From positions 186,001 to 250,000 of the forward strand of contig NZ_CP009654.1 in the NCBI RefSeq assembly GCF_001880225.1: a DNA stretch of 64,000 bases. Direction: 5' to 3'. Made by a program: the position numbers and the translations under genes. The notes beneath the pieces are model-generated. The model ran no database searches, was not told the DNA's origin, and saw only the letters and a program-made list of their open reading frames with translations. Source of the DNA: Francisella frigiditurris. Lineage in GTDB: Bacteria; Pseudomonadota; Gammaproteobacteria; Francisellales; Francisellaceae. Shown piece by piece: positions 29,097-39,255 of this stretch (position 1 is its first letter; the number at the start of each line of letters is the position of its first letter).

Positions 29097-29662
29097 TATT
29101 TAACTCTAGAAACATAAGTTGCTGTTCTTGTATCAACTTTTATTATCTCGCCCGTTTGCACGAATAAAGGAACCCTTACAACTGCACCTGTAGATAATGT
29201 TGCTGGCTTACCACCTGTACCAGCAGTATCACCTTTCAGACCCGGATCAGTTTCAGTAATTTCAAGGTTCACAAAGTTTGGTGGAGTCACAGATATTGGT
29301 TGTCCATTAAATAAAGTTATTTGATATGTGTCTTGATCTTGTAACCATTTCTTAGCATCCCCAAGAGATTCTTCCGAAATAGTATATTGTTCAAAAGTCT
29401 CAGGGTGCATAAAAACATAGTTATCCCCATCAAAATAAGAATATGAAGCTTCTAACTCCTCTACATCTGCTGCATCTACTGACTCACCAGATTTAAATGT
29501 CTTTTCAACCACTCTACCATTAATTAAGTTTTTAAGTTTAACTCTATTAAAAGCTTGACCTTTACCTGGTTTTACAAATTCATTTTCAACGATGGTCATA
29601 GGGTTGCCATCTATCAATATTTTTAAGCCACCTTTAAACTCATTAGTGCTATAACTCGCCAT
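29096..29662 (-). CDS. efp: Translation elongation factor P
   Basis: 188 residues in three beta-barrel domains. The modifiable lysine is K34 in KPGKGQAF, the context used for beta-lysylation by EpmA/EpmB; those genes are not in this window. EF-P relieves ribosome stalling at polyproline. One minor pilin here (19.6-20.8 kb) carries a PPPPP run that would be such a client. Overlaps orn by one base. Confidence 0.96.
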   Translation of the reverse strand: MASYSTNEFKGGLKILIDGNPMTIVENEFVKPGKGQAFNRVKLKNLINGRVVEKTFKSGESVDAADVEELEASYSYFDGDNYVFMHPETFEQYTISEESLGDAKKWLQDQDTYQITLFNGQPISVTPPNFVNLEITETDPGLKGDTAGTGGKPATLSTGAVVRVPLFVQTGEIIKVDTRTATYVSRVK

Positions 29663-29683
29663 ATTTAGTCCTATAATATTAAA

Positions 29684-30082
29684 TTAATAAGTATCCCAAC
29701 AAGCTGTTGGAGTTTTACGTTGTATAGCTCCATCCACCTCTAAACTAATAGTAGCACACTCTGTATCACTTTGCTGACTACCTATAGCCGTAGCTGTTAA
29801 AGTATACCCATCATCAGTAACATTAGAAATAGAAAGAGTATAAAGATTTTCATCAGTTGTTGTTCTATATACTTCTGATAAATTATCAGAATATCTATCA
29901 TTTTTTATAAAAAAGTTATCTTCTGCTAAAGAAGCTGTCATTAAAGCAGATGTCGCATCTCTTCTATTATTCTTTTGTATATAATTACTGTATAAAGGTA
30001 CAGCTATCGTTGCTAAAATAGCAACAATCGCTATTACTACCATAAGTTCAACTAAAGAAAATCCTTTATTTTTTTTTATCAT
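29684..30082 (-). CDS. Type IV pilin subunit (PilE/PilA-like)
   Basis: 132 residues from the ATG at 30082 (TTGGAATCTT upstream); the longer frame from 30118 lies inside the lpxL stop region and is not needed. [20 protein letters not shown] is a classic prepilin site with Phe1 and Glu5. The C-terminus has a Cys pair (TECATISL ... TACWDTY) that would form the pilin D-loop. It lies 13 bp after an lpxL-like gene and 21 bp before efp, so it probably rides in a larger housekeeping transcript. Known Francisella genomes have a pilin at this locus (from memory). Confidence 0.88.
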   Translation of the reverse strand: MIKKNKGFSLVELMVVIAIVAILATIAVPLYSNYIQKNNRRDATSALMTASLAEDNFFIKNDRYSDNLSEVYRTTTDENLYTLSISNVTDDGYTLTATAIGSQQSDTECATISLEVDGAIQRKTPTACWDTY

Positions 30083-30095
30083 AAGATTCCAAAAA

Positions 30096-31013
30096 TTAAT
30101 AAATTTGGGTTTCACCATTTGGTCTTGTTCTATATCTTCTATGTTGCCATAAATATTGTTCTGGATATTTTTTTATTGCCTCTTCTAAAAACTTATTAGT
30201 CATCTCAGCATCCTTATAATCATCACCAGTAAATTTTAAAGGATCTCCAACAACTATTTTATATCCAGAATATTTTGGTAATCTAACATAATAAGCAGGT
30301 ACAACTACTGCCCCTGTTTTCTCGGCAAGCCATGGGGTTACCGTTAAAGTAGAACAAAGTTTACCAAAAAATGGAGCGAATATAGAATTATCTACACCAG
30401 AACTTTCTAAACCAAAATCCTGATCCGGAGCATACCACATAGAAATATGCTTTTTTAAGGTTTTTATTACAGAAACAAAATTTTTACTATCTAGACACTT
30501 ATAAATATGTTTTTCTCTATATTCTTTTATAAGCTTTTCTATTAATTCATTTTTATTTTTCTGATACATTACAGTAAAGGGACTATAATTTTGACCTATA
30601 TATCGACCTATTATCTCTATACAGTGAAAATGAAAGCCCAAAACTATTACTGTTTTGTTTGGATCTGCATGAAGCTTTTCAAAAACTTCAAAATTTTCCT
30701 TTTCAAAATTTAACTTATTAAATTTTTTATTAGGCATAAACCAGGCCATCATAGCTTCTGCACCTGCTAAAACCATAGACTTATAACTTTCGTTAGCTAA
30801 TGTTTCAATCTCTTTTTCTGGTTTATCTGGAAAGGCTATTCTTAGGTTAACTTTTGCTATAAGGTTTCTTTTCTTTAATAAAGGCTTAACTAAAGCCCCT
30901 ATTAGCAAAGTAAAATATATTTGAAATTTATAAGGAAATAGAGAAATAAACTTCATTAAACCAATAACAAACCAAATTCCTAAATATTTTGGCGCTAAAA
31001 ATCTTTTGCTCAT
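30096..31013 (-). CDS. Lipid A late acyltransferase, LpxL/HtrB family (copy 1)
   Basis: 305 residues. The catalytic HX4E motif is H128-FHCI-E133, followed by [27 protein letters not shown] and a C-terminal [14 protein letters not shown]. One N-terminal hydrophobic segment anchors it in the inner membrane. Family members transfer a secondary acyl chain to lipid A. The gene at 31080 is a close paralogue, so the pair arose by tandem duplication. Acyl-chain specificity cannot be read from sequence. Confidence 0.9.
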   Translation of the reverse strand: MSKRFLAPKYLGIWFVIGLMKFISLFPYKFQIYFTLLIGALVKPLLKKRNLIAKVNLRIAFPDKPEKEIETLANESYKSMVLAGAEAMMAWFMPNKKFNKLNFEKENFEVFEKLHADPNKTVIVLGFHFHCIEIIGRYIGQNYSPFTVMYQKNKNELIEKLIKEYREKHIYKCLDSKNFVSVIKTLKKHISMWYAPDQDFGLESSGVDNSIFAPFFGKLCSTLTVTPWLAEKTGAVVVPAYYVRLPKYSGYKIVVGDPLKFTGDDYKDAEMTNKFLEEAIKKYPEQYLWQHRRYRTRPNGETQIY

Positions 31014-31079
31014 CTATAAAAGTCAAATTCTAAAAATTTTAAAATAAATAATAGCATATATATAACAAAATTCTAAATT

Positions 31080-31985
31080 TTAATATATTTTAGGTTCTCC
31101 ATCTGGACGAGTTTTGTACCTTCTATGCTGCCATAAATATTGCTCAGGTGCCTTTCTGATAAAATTCTCTAAAATTTCATTAGTAAATCTAGCCCCTTTT
31201 ACTTCATCTTCTGGGAAATCCTCTATAGGATCAGAAATATTAACCTTATAACCAGATAAATCGTCATTCCTAGTGTAATATACTGGCACTACTGTCGCCC
31301 CAGTTTTCTTAACTAGCCATGGAGTAACCACTAGTGTCGAACATTCCTTATCAAACAATGGAACAAACACTGAATGTTCTTGACCAAAATCCTGATCTGG
31401 AGCATACCATAATGTTATTTTTTTTCTTAAGCTTCTTATAATTGGCAATAAGTTCTTTCTTTCATAACATTCTGTAACACTTCTTTTTCTACTTGATGTG
31501 ACGACTTCTTCCATAAGTTCATTACTATGCTTCTGATAGACTAATGTAAAAGGTTTATACTGACTGCCAATATATCTTCCTACTATTTCTAAACTATGAA
31601 AATGAAAACCCAAAAATAATAAAGCTTTATCTGGGTCATTATGTATTTTATCAAAGACCTCTTTATTTTCGATTTCAAACTTAATTTTTTTAAAGTTTTT
31701 ATCAGGCATAAACCAAGCAATTAAACTTTCTGCTGCAGCCATATATGCTGAGTCAAAAGACTTAGAAACAAGCTCTCCCAACTCCTTTTCATTCTTTTCT
31801 GGAAAAGCTATCTTTAGATTAGTTATTGTTATCTCTCTACGCTTCTTTAAAAAAGGCTTCAACGCCTTTCCCATAACAATAGCTGCTCTCATTTGAACCT
31901 TATAAGGTAAACGAGTAAAAGCCTTACCAAATCCGATCAGCAGCCAAACTGGCAAATACTTTAGTTTTAAATATTTTCTTTTCAA
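31080..31985 (-). CDS. Lipid A late acyltransferase, LpxL/HtrB family (copy 2)
   Basis: 301 residues, paralogous to copy 1 throughout (LPVWLLIGFGKAFTRLPYK, HX4E at H128-E133, [28 protein letters not shown]). Copy 2 lacks the six-residue insertion ESSGVD seen after DQDFGL in copy 1. It starts 34 bp after yidC and is separated from copy 1 by 66 bp. Both keep the catalytic residues, so both should be active. Confidence 0.9.
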   Translation of the reverse strand: MKRKYLKLKYLPVWLLIGFGKAFTRLPYKVQMRAAIVMGKALKPFLKKRREITITNLKIAFPEKNEKELGELVSKSFDSAYMAAAESLIAWFMPDKNFKKIKFEIENKEVFDKIHNDPDKALLFLGFHFHSLEIVGRYIGSQYKPFTLVYQKHSNELMEEVVTSSRKRSVTECYERKNLLPIIRSLRKKITLWYAPDQDFGQEHSVFVPLFDKECSTLVVTPWLVKKTGATVVPVYYTRNDDLSGYKVNISDPIEDFPEDEVKGARFTNEILENFIRKAPEQYLWQHRRYKTRPDGEPKIY

Positions 31986-32019
31986 TTAAAACCTCTTAAA
32001 AACACAAACACAAAAGTAT

Positions 32020-33666
32020 CTATTTTTTATGTGTATGTGCTGCTTTATAACTTCTTGTAATAATCCACTGTTGTAAGATACTTATAACATTATTAGTTAA
32101 CCAATACAATACTAAGCCTGATGGGAATGATGCAAACAAAAAAGTAAATATCACAGGTAAAAACATCATTATCTTTGCTTGCATAGGATCTGCAGGTGCC
32201 GGAGATAACTTCTGTTGTACAAACATAGAAAGACCCATAAGTATTGGTAAAACAAAGTACGGATCTTTCATTGATAGATCATGAATCCAAAATATAAAAG
32301 GTGCCTGTCTTAGTTGTACTGACTCCAGTAATACCCAATATAAAGAAATAAATATAGGAATCTGTATAACCATAGGTAAACATCCACTCAATGGGTTTAC
32401 CTTTTCCTCTTTATACAGCTCCATCATCTTTCTACCAAGCTGCTGCCTGTCATCTTTATATGTTTCTTGCATTCTTTTAATTCTTGGCTGAAGCATTCTC
32501 ATCTTAGCCATAGAACGATAACTTTTCGCAGAAAGAGGATAGAAAATCGCTTTAATTAATACTGTAACTAGAATAATTGCAAGACCCCAATTACCAACTA
32601 AAGAGTGAATTTCATTCATTACCCAGAAAATAATTTCTGAGAAAAATGAAAGCATTCCGTAATCTAGTGATTTCTCAAGATTTGGAGCTAAACTTTCCAA
32701 GTTAGTTTTAATAATTGGTCCAGTATAAAATACTGAATTAACATCAACTGAAGTTTTTGGAGCTATATTATTATATGTATACTCACCAGCTTCAAACATA
32801 TCATCACTAAGCTTCTTATAATAAATAGTCGAATCTGTAGATTGTGGAATCCATGCACTCATGAAATAATGCTGAAGAAAAGCAACCCATCCTTGCCCAA
32901 CATTATTTACAACGGATGGCTTACTTGTTTTTGCTATATCTTTAAATGACTCTTTTTTAAATTTATCATTTACTGTTGAGTAAGCGACTCCTGTAAATGT
33001 ATAGCTATGAGCATTCAATAAGCTAAAGCTATCACTATCATGATCAAAATCTCTTACTAATGAATTATCAACAATTACACCTATGGAATCATTTGATGTA
33101 TTTGTTATTTTTTGATCAATCTTTATTTCATATTTATTATCATCAAAAGCATACGTCCTAGTAACTTCCAAACCATCAACAGACCCCTGAAGAGTAAGCA
33201 CAATACCATTTGACTGCTTCTTAATACCCTTATTTTCAAATCTTATTGATACAGGTTTCTTGTTAATAACAATTGAGCTCTTTGCTATGTATTGCGAACC
33301 AGCTTTATCTGTAAGCAAACTCATAGGACTTTTATCTTCAAGACTAACATCATAATCTTTTAAAGAAGCAGAAATAATAGCTCCATTTAATAAACTAACT
33401 TGTAGATCTTTAAAAACTTTCGTATTAATGGTCTCAACACCTGATTTAGCATAATCAGAAAAAGTTTCATTATCTTTAGAGCCAGGATTAGCTACAACAG
33501 TCTCATTTGGAGACTTAGATGTTTCATAATGGCTATTTTCTTGTTTAGAAGTGCTTTGCTGAGCATTTCCATTGGATGGAAAAGTTTGCTCCCACCTACC
33601 CACAAGAGATATAAACATTATCCCTATAGCAATTAAAAATAAAATTCTTATATGATTAGGTTTCAT
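32020..33666 (-). CDS. yidC: Membrane protein insertase YidC
   Basis: 548 residues. N-terminal helix, a Ser/Thr/Asn-rich linker and a large periplasmic P1 domain (~60-340), then the conserved core of five helices beginning at LVGNWGLAIILVTVLIK with YRSMAKMRMLQPRIKRMQE and NPLSGCLPMVIQIPIFISLYW. It inserts and folds inner-membrane proteins with or without SecYEG. It begins at the base after the yidD stop. Confidence 0.96.
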   Translation of the reverse strand: MKPNHIRILFLIAIGIMFISLVGRWEQTFPSNGNAQQSTSKQENSHYETSKSPNETVVANPGSKDNETFSDYAKSGVETINTKVFKDLQVSLLNGAIISASLKDYDVSLEDKSPMSLLTDKAGSQYIAKSSIVINKKPVSIRFENKGIKKQSNGIVLTLQGSVDGLEVTRTYAFDDNKYEIKIDQKITNTSNDSIGVIVDNSLVRDFDHDSDSFSLLNAHSYTFTGVAYSTVNDKFKKESFKDIAKTSKPSVVNNVGQGWVAFLQHYFMSAWIPQSTDSTIYYKKLSDDMFEAGEYTYNNIAPKTSVDVNSVFYTGPIIKTNLESLAPNLEKSLDYGMLSFFSEIIFWVMNEIHSLVGNWGLAIILVTVLIKAIFYPLSAKSYRSMAKMRMLQPRIKRMQETYKDDRQQLGRKMMELYKEEKVNPLSGCLPMVIQIPIFISLYWVLLESVQLRQAPFIFWIHDLSMKDPYFVLPILMGLSMFVQQKLSPAPADPMQAKIMMFLPVIFTFLFASFPSGLVLYWLTNNVISILQQWIITRSYKAAHTHKK

Positions 33667-33948
33667 CTATTTTTGACCTTTTTGGTTTTTAGGAATTGGA
33701 ACTGGATCATAATAATCTCTCTTACACAAAGGATGGCATTTAGCTAATCTAAGAACAGAAAGCCAAGCTCCTCTAACGATCCCGTGAGTTTTGAAAGCTC
33801 CCAGTGCATATTCTGAACAAGTTGGATAATATCTACATCTTGCAGGAAGTACTGGACTTATAATATATTGGTAAAATTTAATTAGAAACACAAAAGGAAT
33901 CAGTTTGGCTTTTCTAAAATTTGATAAAATTTTTCTATAGATGCCCAC
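33667..33948 (-). CDS. yidD: Membrane protein insertion efficiency factor YidD
   Basis: 93 residues with the family signature [19 protein letters not shown], then [12 protein letters not shown] and [14 protein letters not shown]. The start is GTG at 33948, behind AAGGA with seven bases spacing; this makes a 49-bp overlap with rnpA, as is common in this cluster. YidD is a small amphipathic membrane-associated protein that aids YidC. Confidence 0.92.
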   Translation of the reverse strand: MGIYRKILSNFRKAKLIPFVFLIKFYQYIISPVLPARCRYYPTCSEYALGAFKTHGIVRGAWLSVLRLAKCHPLCKRDYYDPVPIPKNQKGQK

Positions 33949-34253
33949 AAGCTTTCCTTAGTAGCATTAGCTGCTGATCTTTTTGCAATTACCAGCAAAC
34001 TCTTTTGGCTAAAACTACCCTTATTCAATCTAAAAGATTCTTTTATTAATCTTCTACACAAATTTCGTTTAAATGCTTTTTTTACGTTTTTTTTAGCTAT
34101 TATTACACAGACACCGGCGGTTTCTTTTTGTCTTAATGCTATTAAAAAAGTAAAGTGCTCTGTACTTATCTTATTTTGTACATCAGCAAAAGCTTTTTTT
34201 ACCTCATCAGAACCAAGTATATTATTTTTTTGCAAGCAAAAATTATGCTGCAA
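33900..34253 (-). CDS. rnpA: Ribonuclease P protein component
   Basis: 117 residues. The RNR motif region appears as [16 protein letters not shown], after the central beta sheet with [11 protein letters not shown]. The start codon is TTG at 34253, 11 bp inside the end of rpmH. The protein binds the RNase P RNA and helps in 5' processing of tRNA. Confidence 0.92.
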   Translation of the reverse strand: MQHNFCLQKNNILGSDEVKKAFADVQNKISTEHFTFLIALRQKETAGVCVIIAKKNVKKAFKRNLCRRLIKESFRLNKGSFSQKSLLVIAKRSAANATKESLWASIEKFYQILEKPN

Positions 34254-34377
34254 GCTTATGTCTACCTTTTGCTCTTCTATTTCTAATTACTTTTCTACCA
34301 CTTAAAGTTTTCATACGAGCACGAAAACCATGAGTTCTTTGTCTTTTTAAGTTTGTAGGTTGAAATGTTCTTTTCAT
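34243..34377 (-). CDS. rpmH: 50S ribosomal protein L34
   Basis: 44 residues, [18 protein letters not shown]..., then [20 protein letters not shown] and ending HKLAA; essentially invariant L34. The ATG at 34377 follows GAGGAAAAGAAA. It is the first gene of rpmH-rnpA-yidD-yidC. This cluster often neighbours dnaA/oriC in other bacteria, but no dnaA or DnaA-box cluster is seen here. Confidence 0.97.
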   Translation of the reverse strand: MKRTFQPTNLKRQRTHGFRARMKTLSGRKVIRNRRAKGRHKLAA

Positions 34378-34443
34378 TTTCTTTTCCTCTTTAAATTATA
34401 AATTATTATTATTTTTAATAAATATATAGAAACAATCTCGGAC

Positions 34444-34472
34444 ATTTTATAGAAAAAGGTATATTTAGTCAA
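34444..34472 (-). promoter_or_regulatory. Sigma-70 promoter of rpmH-rnpA-yidD-yidC
   Basis: On the minus strand, TTGACT (34472-34467) is followed after 17 bp by TAAAAT (34449-34444), close to consensus. The expected start point is near 34437, giving a 60-nt leader before rpmH. It abuts the stop of the upstream permease gene (34482). Confidence 0.65.
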
Positions 34473-34481
34473 TTACAAAAA

Positions 34482-35690
34482 CTAAGGTTTAAGAATTGGT
34501 AAAAGATCTACAGAAACTAATATTTGCAATGCAATAATCAAAATTGCGATAAAAATCACCATGATTGTAACTAAGCTCATAAAAAAGCCTACTGTTTTCT
34601 GTCTATATTTTAAAACCCAAAACATCATAACCGGCAAGGCAACTTGCAGAATAGCTACAAATATACTCGCATAACCTAAAGCTGCTATAAACCCATCAGG
34701 ATATAAAACAGCATATATGTATGCAGGCAAAAACGTTATAAATATTGCCACTACTTTATGCTTATGCTGTTTACTTTCCAGACCATAAGTATTCCTATTA
34801 AAATCAAATAAACCCAGCGCCACCCCAAGGAAAGATGTTGCCAAAGCAAAAAAACCAAATGCAAAAGATAATGTTGAGATTAATCCAGAACCTCCACCAT
34901 AATGATTAATTATCACAGATGTTATTTCTCCAGATTTTCTACCCAAGATACCTGTTGGCGTCTCTACTGGCAATGACCCTAAAGTAACAAAAATCCAAAG
35001 TAAATATACAATTAATGGAATAGTGCTTCCTAAAATTATTGCTTGCCTAAGTGCTTTTTTATCAGAGTTTACATAAGTTCTCAAAGTTGGAACTATATGA
35101 TGAAAACCAAAAGAGGTTAATAAAACAGGAAATGTTGCCCAAATATAATTACCATCTTTAATAGTATATTTAAGATAATCCAGTTTTATATGAGAAGCCA
35201 AGACTAAAACCAACAGAAAAAATGCTGTCAACTTAAGAAACAACATCAATTTATTCATATGATCTACAGCTCTAGTACTTATGTAGACGAATGCTCCAAA
35301 AATAAATACAAAGATTATACCTGTTAAATTTGATGAAAGATTAATACCCACCTGAGCTAAAATAGTTGAAATTAAAGACCCTCCACCCACAGTATATGCT
35401 GCCACTAAAGAATAAAGTAGAAGAACATAAGTTATCCAAACAACTACAACTCCAGTAGAGCCAAGGGTATCTCTAGTCATTTCAACAAAATTTGATCCAT
35501 CTTTCATCTTCAAATTAACTTCTGCCAAAACTAAAGCCGTAAAAGTCATTAACAGCCAAATACTAATTATTAAAATGGAACCTATAAAAAAACCACAACT
35601 TGCAACTGTCGCTGGTATAGCAAGCATTCCAGCACCAATACAAGTACCAGAAATAATCATAGCTGCACCAAACTTTCTAGATAAAATCAT
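34482..35690 (-). CDS. Aromatic amino acid permease, HAAAP family (second copy)
   Basis: 402 residues from the ATG at 35690 (a frame from TTG at 35714 is possible). SRKFGAAMIISGTCIGAGML and FPVLLTSFGFHHIVPTL are the HAAAP blocks; about 11 membrane helices. It is a paralogue of the permease at 15.7-16.9 kb. It takes up tyrosine, tryptophan or a related amino acid with H+. Divergent from rsmG. Confidence 0.87.
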   Translation of the reverse strand: MILSRKFGAAMIISGTCIGAGMLAIPATVASCGFFIGSILIISIWLLMTFTALVLAEVNLKMKDGSNFVEMTRDTLGSTGVVVVWITYVLLLYSLVAAYTVGGGSLISTILAQVGINLSSNLTGIIFVFIFGAFVYISTRAVDHMNKLMLFLKLTAFFLLVLVLASHIKLDYLKYTIKDGNYIWATFPVLLTSFGFHHIVPTLRTYVNSDKKALRQAIILGSTIPLIVYLLWIFVTLGSLPVETPTGILGRKSGEITSVIINHYGGGSGLISTLSFAFGFFALATSFLGVALGLFDFNRNTYGLESKQHKHKVVAIFITFLPAYIYAVLYPDGFIAALGYASIFVAILQVALPVMMFWVLKYRQKTVGFFMSLVTIMVIFIAILIIALQILVSVDLLPILKP

Positions 35691-35796
35691 CAAAAACTTA
35701 ATTATCTTCAACAATGCTTTAAAAAAGCTAAAACATTGTTAAAAAATTTGTAATATATTCATTATATAATATATAAAAAAGCTATTTCCACAAATA

Positions 35797-36408
35797 ATGA
35801 ATCATCTTCAAAAAATAGATAAGGCTTTAGACGAATTAAATATACAAGCTACTCAAATACAGATTAATCAGTGGATTGAATACCTAAAGCTACTAGAGAA
35901 ATGGAACAAAGTCTATAACATGACTGCCATAAAAGATTTTGATGATATGCTTGAGAAGCATCTTTTTGATAGCTTATCTATAGCAAGATATATAAAAGGT
36001 AATTCAACAGTTGATGTTGGAACTGGCGGAGGTCTCCCAGGTATACCACTAGCAATACTATACCCTCAACATAAGTTTACTCTAGTTGATAGCGTTGGGA
36101 AAAAAATCATGTTTCTTAAGAATGTAAAGAAATCCTTAAACTTAGAAAATATAACCCCCTTAAACTGTAGGATTGAATCATTAGAAAACCAGAGTTTTGA
36201 TAACATTATTTCGAGAGCCTTCAGCTCCATAGATACTTTTTATGATCTCTGCAAAAATCTAGTAACTGACTCAAATCAAATGCTAGCAATGAAAGGTCCC
36301 GACATAGAGGAACAAAATTTACAGAAAATTCCTCTAAAATCTCAGACCTATAAAATAAAAGTGCCATTTCTAAAAGCGACAAGAAATTTAGTTATATTAA
36401 CAAAGTAG
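35797..36408 (+). CDS. rsmG: 16S rRNA (guanine527-N7)-methyltransferase
   Basis: 203 residues. KWNKVYNMTAIKDFDDMLEKH is the family N-terminal block, and VDVGTGGGLPGIPLAI the SAM-binding loop; ISRAFSS is the conserved RAF motif. It methylates G527 of 16S rRNA. The genomic link to gidA/mnmG common elsewhere is absent; here it is followed after 7 bp by the PLP-homeostasis gene. Confidence 0.95.
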   Translation: MNHLQKIDKALDELNIQATQIQINQWIEYLKLLEKWNKVYNMTAIKDFDDMLEKHLFDSLSIARYIKGNSTVDVGTGGGLPGIPLAILYPQHKFTLVDSVGKKIMFLKNVKKSLNLENITPLNCRIESLENQSFDNIISRAFSSIDTFYDLCKNLVTDSNQMLAMKGPDIEEQNLQKIPLKSQTYKIKVPFLKATRNLVILTK

Positions 36409-36415
36409 GTGAAAA

Positions 36416-37084
36416 ATGTTTGATAGCGAATTTATCAAAAATGCTTATACAGAGATAAAAAATAACATTCCTAAAGGAGTTTCTTTACTTGCAGTTAGCA
36501 AATATCAAACTTTAGAAAAAATAGAATATTTACACACAATAGGACAAAAAGATTTTGGTGAAAATTATTTACAGGAATTAGAACAAAAAGCTACTGCATT
36601 GCCAAACCTAAACTGGCACTTTATTGGTTCAATACAGTCAAGAAAGATAAAGAACATCGTTAAATACGCAAGCACAATTCAAAGCATAGAAAAACTTGAG
36701 CAACTTATAAAAATAGACTCTCAAGCAAGCAAGTTAAATAAGACTATTGAAGCACTTCTACAAATAAATATTGATAATGATCCTAATAAGTCTGGATTTA
36801 AGCCAAGCGATATTAATGAAATAATAGATTGTATAGAAAGAAGCAATAATATGAAAAATTTGAACTTAACAGGATTAATGTGCTTGCCTGCAAAAGCGGA
36901 CAACTGTGGACAAAGCTTTCATAGAATGAAAGATCTTTTCGATACAATAAACAATAGACTAAATACAAATCTAAAATTAACAAAACTCTCTATGGGAATG
37001 AGTGCTGACTATAAAGAAGCTATTCAAAATGGCTCAACCATGGTTAGAATAGGTTCATCACTATTTGGAGAAAGATCTAACTAA
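36416..37084 (+). CDS. PLP-homeostasis protein, YggS/PROSC family
   Basis: 222 residues, single alanine-racemase-like barrel. The PLP lysine is K29 in LLAVSKYQT; FGENYLQELEQK, WHFIGSIQSRK and the closing MGMSADYKEAIQNGSTMVRIGSSLFG are family signatures. It binds PLP without known enzymatic activity and keeps PLP and amino-acid pools balanced. It ends 1 bp before the convergent LysR gene. Confidence 0.93.
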   Translation: MFDSEFIKNAYTEIKNNIPKGVSLLAVSKYQTLEKIEYLHTIGQKDFGENYLQELEQKATALPNLNWHFIGSIQSRKIKNIVKYASTIQSIEKLEQLIKIDSQASKLNKTIEALLQINIDNDPNKSGFKPSDINEIIDCIERSNNMKNLNLTGLMCLPAKADNCGQSFHRMKDLFDTINNRLNTNLKLTKLSMGMSADYKEAIQNGSTMVRIGSSLFGERSN

Positions 37085-37085
37085 T

Positions 37086-37976
37086 TTATATCTGAACCTT
37101 CTCCAAAATAATTTTGACTAATTCTTTAATCTTTGGCTGCACAAACCTATTCTTTTGGTAATAGACAAACAATGATTCTTTTTCATTAAAAACTGTTGGA
37201 AGGACTTCTATTAGATCTCCTCTTTTAATCTCCTCTATAGCCGCATATTCATGAAATTGGGCAATCCCCAAACCGTCAAGAACACATTTCTTTATGAAAG
37301 AAACATTATTAGATGATATATCTGATGAAATATTAATATATGCATTAGCGTCTTTTAAACCAACTAAGGATGTGTGTCTAGAAATATGAGGAATAAAATT
37401 ATGTTTTTTTAAATCTTCTAGATTTTTTGGAGCTCCATATTTTTTTAAATAACATGGGCTAGCACATAGTACATACCTTGTTTCTCCAATTTTTCTGGCA
37501 ATTAAATCATCAGGAGCTTTCCAATTAACACCAAAAGCAATATCTGTTTGCTCTTTGTCAAAATCAGGAATTCTCTCCTCAACAACAATTATTAGCTCAA
37601 CATCCGGAAATTGCTCTTTATATTGCATCAAAATTGGTAACAAAACTTTTTCTGCTAGAAAAGGATTACAGCTAATTTTCAACTTACCCTTAGGCTTATT
37701 ATGAAAAGATCTCACTAAATCCCTCGTGTTATCAAGCTCATATCTAAGCCTAGAACATTGCTCAAAAAGAGATTCTCCCTCACTAGTAAGAGAAATAGAT
37801 CTCGTTGTTCTCAAAAATAAAGGAACCTCCAACTCTTTCTCCAAAGCTTTAATCGACTGACTAATAGAAGCTCTAGAAACTCCAAGGGCATTTGCCGCTA
37901 AGGTAAAACTCAAGCTATCTGCGACAATTAAAAATATTTCAAACTGAGAAAGATTTATTTTTTTATCCCTTATCAT
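37086..37976 (-). CDS. LysR-family transcriptional regulator
   Basis: 296 residues. N-terminal winged helix (SQFEIFLIVADSLSFTLAANALGVSRASISQSIKALEKEL) split over residues ~9-48, then a periplasmic-binding-protein-like effector domain of the CrgA/AaeR type (KLKISCNPFLAEKVLLP; IGVNW-like FGVNWKAPDD). It is divergent from the MFS exporter, the usual LysR target arrangement, and probably controls it. Effector unknown. Confidence 0.9.
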   Translation of the reverse strand: MIRDKKINLSQFEIFLIVADSLSFTLAANALGVSRASISQSIKALEKELEVPLFLRTTRSISLTSEGESLFEQCSRLRYELDNTRDLVRSFHNKPKGKLKISCNPFLAEKVLLPILMQYKEQFPDVELIIVVEERIPDFDKEQTDIAFGVNWKAPDDLIARKIGETRYVLCASPCYLKKYGAPKNLEDLKKHNFIPHISRHTSLVGLKDANAYINISSDISSNNVSFIKKCVLDGLGIAQFHEYAAIEEIKRGDLIEVLPTVFNEKESLFVYYQKNRFVQPKIKELVKIILEKVQI

Positions 37977-38073
37977 TGTAAAAAATAACTTAACAATTGT
38001 TTATTATATTAAGTATTGTATATATAAAAATATTTATTTAATATACAAAAAATTAAAAAGATATTTACAAAAA
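37977..38073. promoter_or_regulatory. LysR/MFS divergent intergenic region with a palindromic candidate operator
   Basis: 97 bp. The perfect palindrome AACAATTGTT at 37992-38001 lies 16-25 bp upstream of the LysR start. It fits a LysR T-N(x)-A type recognition site in general form and is the only strong dyad here. Function is inferred from position alone. Confidence 0.35.
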
Positions 38074-39246
38074 ATGAAAACCTGGAAAATAATAATACTA
38101 CTCAGCTACATAAGTATTGCGAGCGCTTCAACTGTCATCATTAACCCAGCCTTACCATATATAGCTAAAGAATTTGCCTTATCTGATGGTAATGTTGAAT
38201 GGTTAATTAGCATATTTCTAATAGGTTATGTTATTGGTCAAATCATTTATGGACCGATAGCTAACAAATACGGTGAAGTGAAAGCATTAAGGGCTGGATT
38301 AATAATAAATATATTAGGAATATTAATATGCCTAATTGGAGGTTATAGTTCATCAATAATCATACTATTAATTGGAAGACTAATAACATCTTTAGGAGCT
38401 GCTGCTGGTCTTGTCTGTACATTCATTATATTAAATAATTCAGTATCTAAAGAAAAAACTAAAATAGCTTTGTCATTTGCATCTATATCATTTGCCCTAT
38501 CTGTTGGAGTTGCAATACTTATAGGTGGTTTAATAACATACTATTCTAGTTGGATTAACTGCTTTTATGTCTTACTAATTCATGGGTTAATAATGTTTGG
38601 ATTAAGCTTTTTGTTTAAAGAAGAGAAAATTCTACAGATAGAAATCAATGTTCTAAATATTCTTAATAGCTACAGAAATGCTTTTAAATCAAAACAACTA
38701 ATAATATTTTCTTTAACGCTAGGCATGGTTTCTGCTTTTAGCTATTGCTATACAGCATCTGGACCATTCATCACTAAAGATATACTTGGCTTTACAAGTG
38801 CAGAATACGGATATTGGAATTTTATAACTATTACTGGAATAATTGCAGGCTCATTCTTAGCAACAAAAATAATCAATAAATATAGTCACATCCATATCAT
38901 TGTTAGTTCTATAATTCTTATACTAATAGTTTTCCTACTTCTTAGTTTATTAACAATTAATAAAGCATTCACATCTTCAATTTTCTTCTTCTTAATGACA
39001 TGTTGTTATTTTATTAATAGCTTCATCTATCCAACAGCTGCTTACATAGCTTCCAATTCATTAGAAGATAAAGCTAATGCATCTGGAACAATGAATTTTA
39101 TAAATATGGCAACAGCAGTAGTATGTGTAACAATAATGGGTTACATACCATTTGCATATATTTGGAAGTTCACAATAGTATGCGTGACTTTATCAATAAT
39201 CTGCTTAATATTAATATTTTGGAATAAGATAAATAATAGAAAATAA
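38074..39246 (+). CDS. MFS transporter, Bcr/CflA-like exporter
   Basis: 390 residues, about 12 helices. INPALPYIAKEFALSDGNVEWLIS after TM1 and GPIANKYGEVKAL in the TM2-TM3 loop (a variant of motif A GxLADRxGRR) indicate the drug:H+ antiporter group. TM1 lacks the acidic residue seen in the copy at 1.0-2.2 kb. It is divergent from a LysR gene that probably regulates it. Substrate unknown. Confidence 0.83.
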   Translation: MKTWKIIILLSYISIASASTVIINPALPYIAKEFALSDGNVEWLISIFLIGYVIGQIIYGPIANKYGEVKALRAGLIINILGILICLIGGYSSSIIILLIGRLITSLGAAAGLVCTFIILNNSVSKEKTKIALSFASISFALSVGVAILIGGLITYYSSWINCFYVLLIHGLIMFGLSFLFKEEKILQIEINVLNILNSYRNAFKSKQLIIFSLTLGMVSAFSYCYTASGPFITKDILGFTSAEYGYWNFITITGIIAGSFLATKIINKYSHIHIIVSSIILILIVFLLLSLLTINKAFTSSIFFFLMTCCYFINSFIYPTAAYIASNSLEDKANASGTMNFINMATAVVCVTIMGYIPFAYIWKFTIVCVTLSIICLILIFWNKINNRK

Positions 39247-39255
39247 AGAAAGAAG

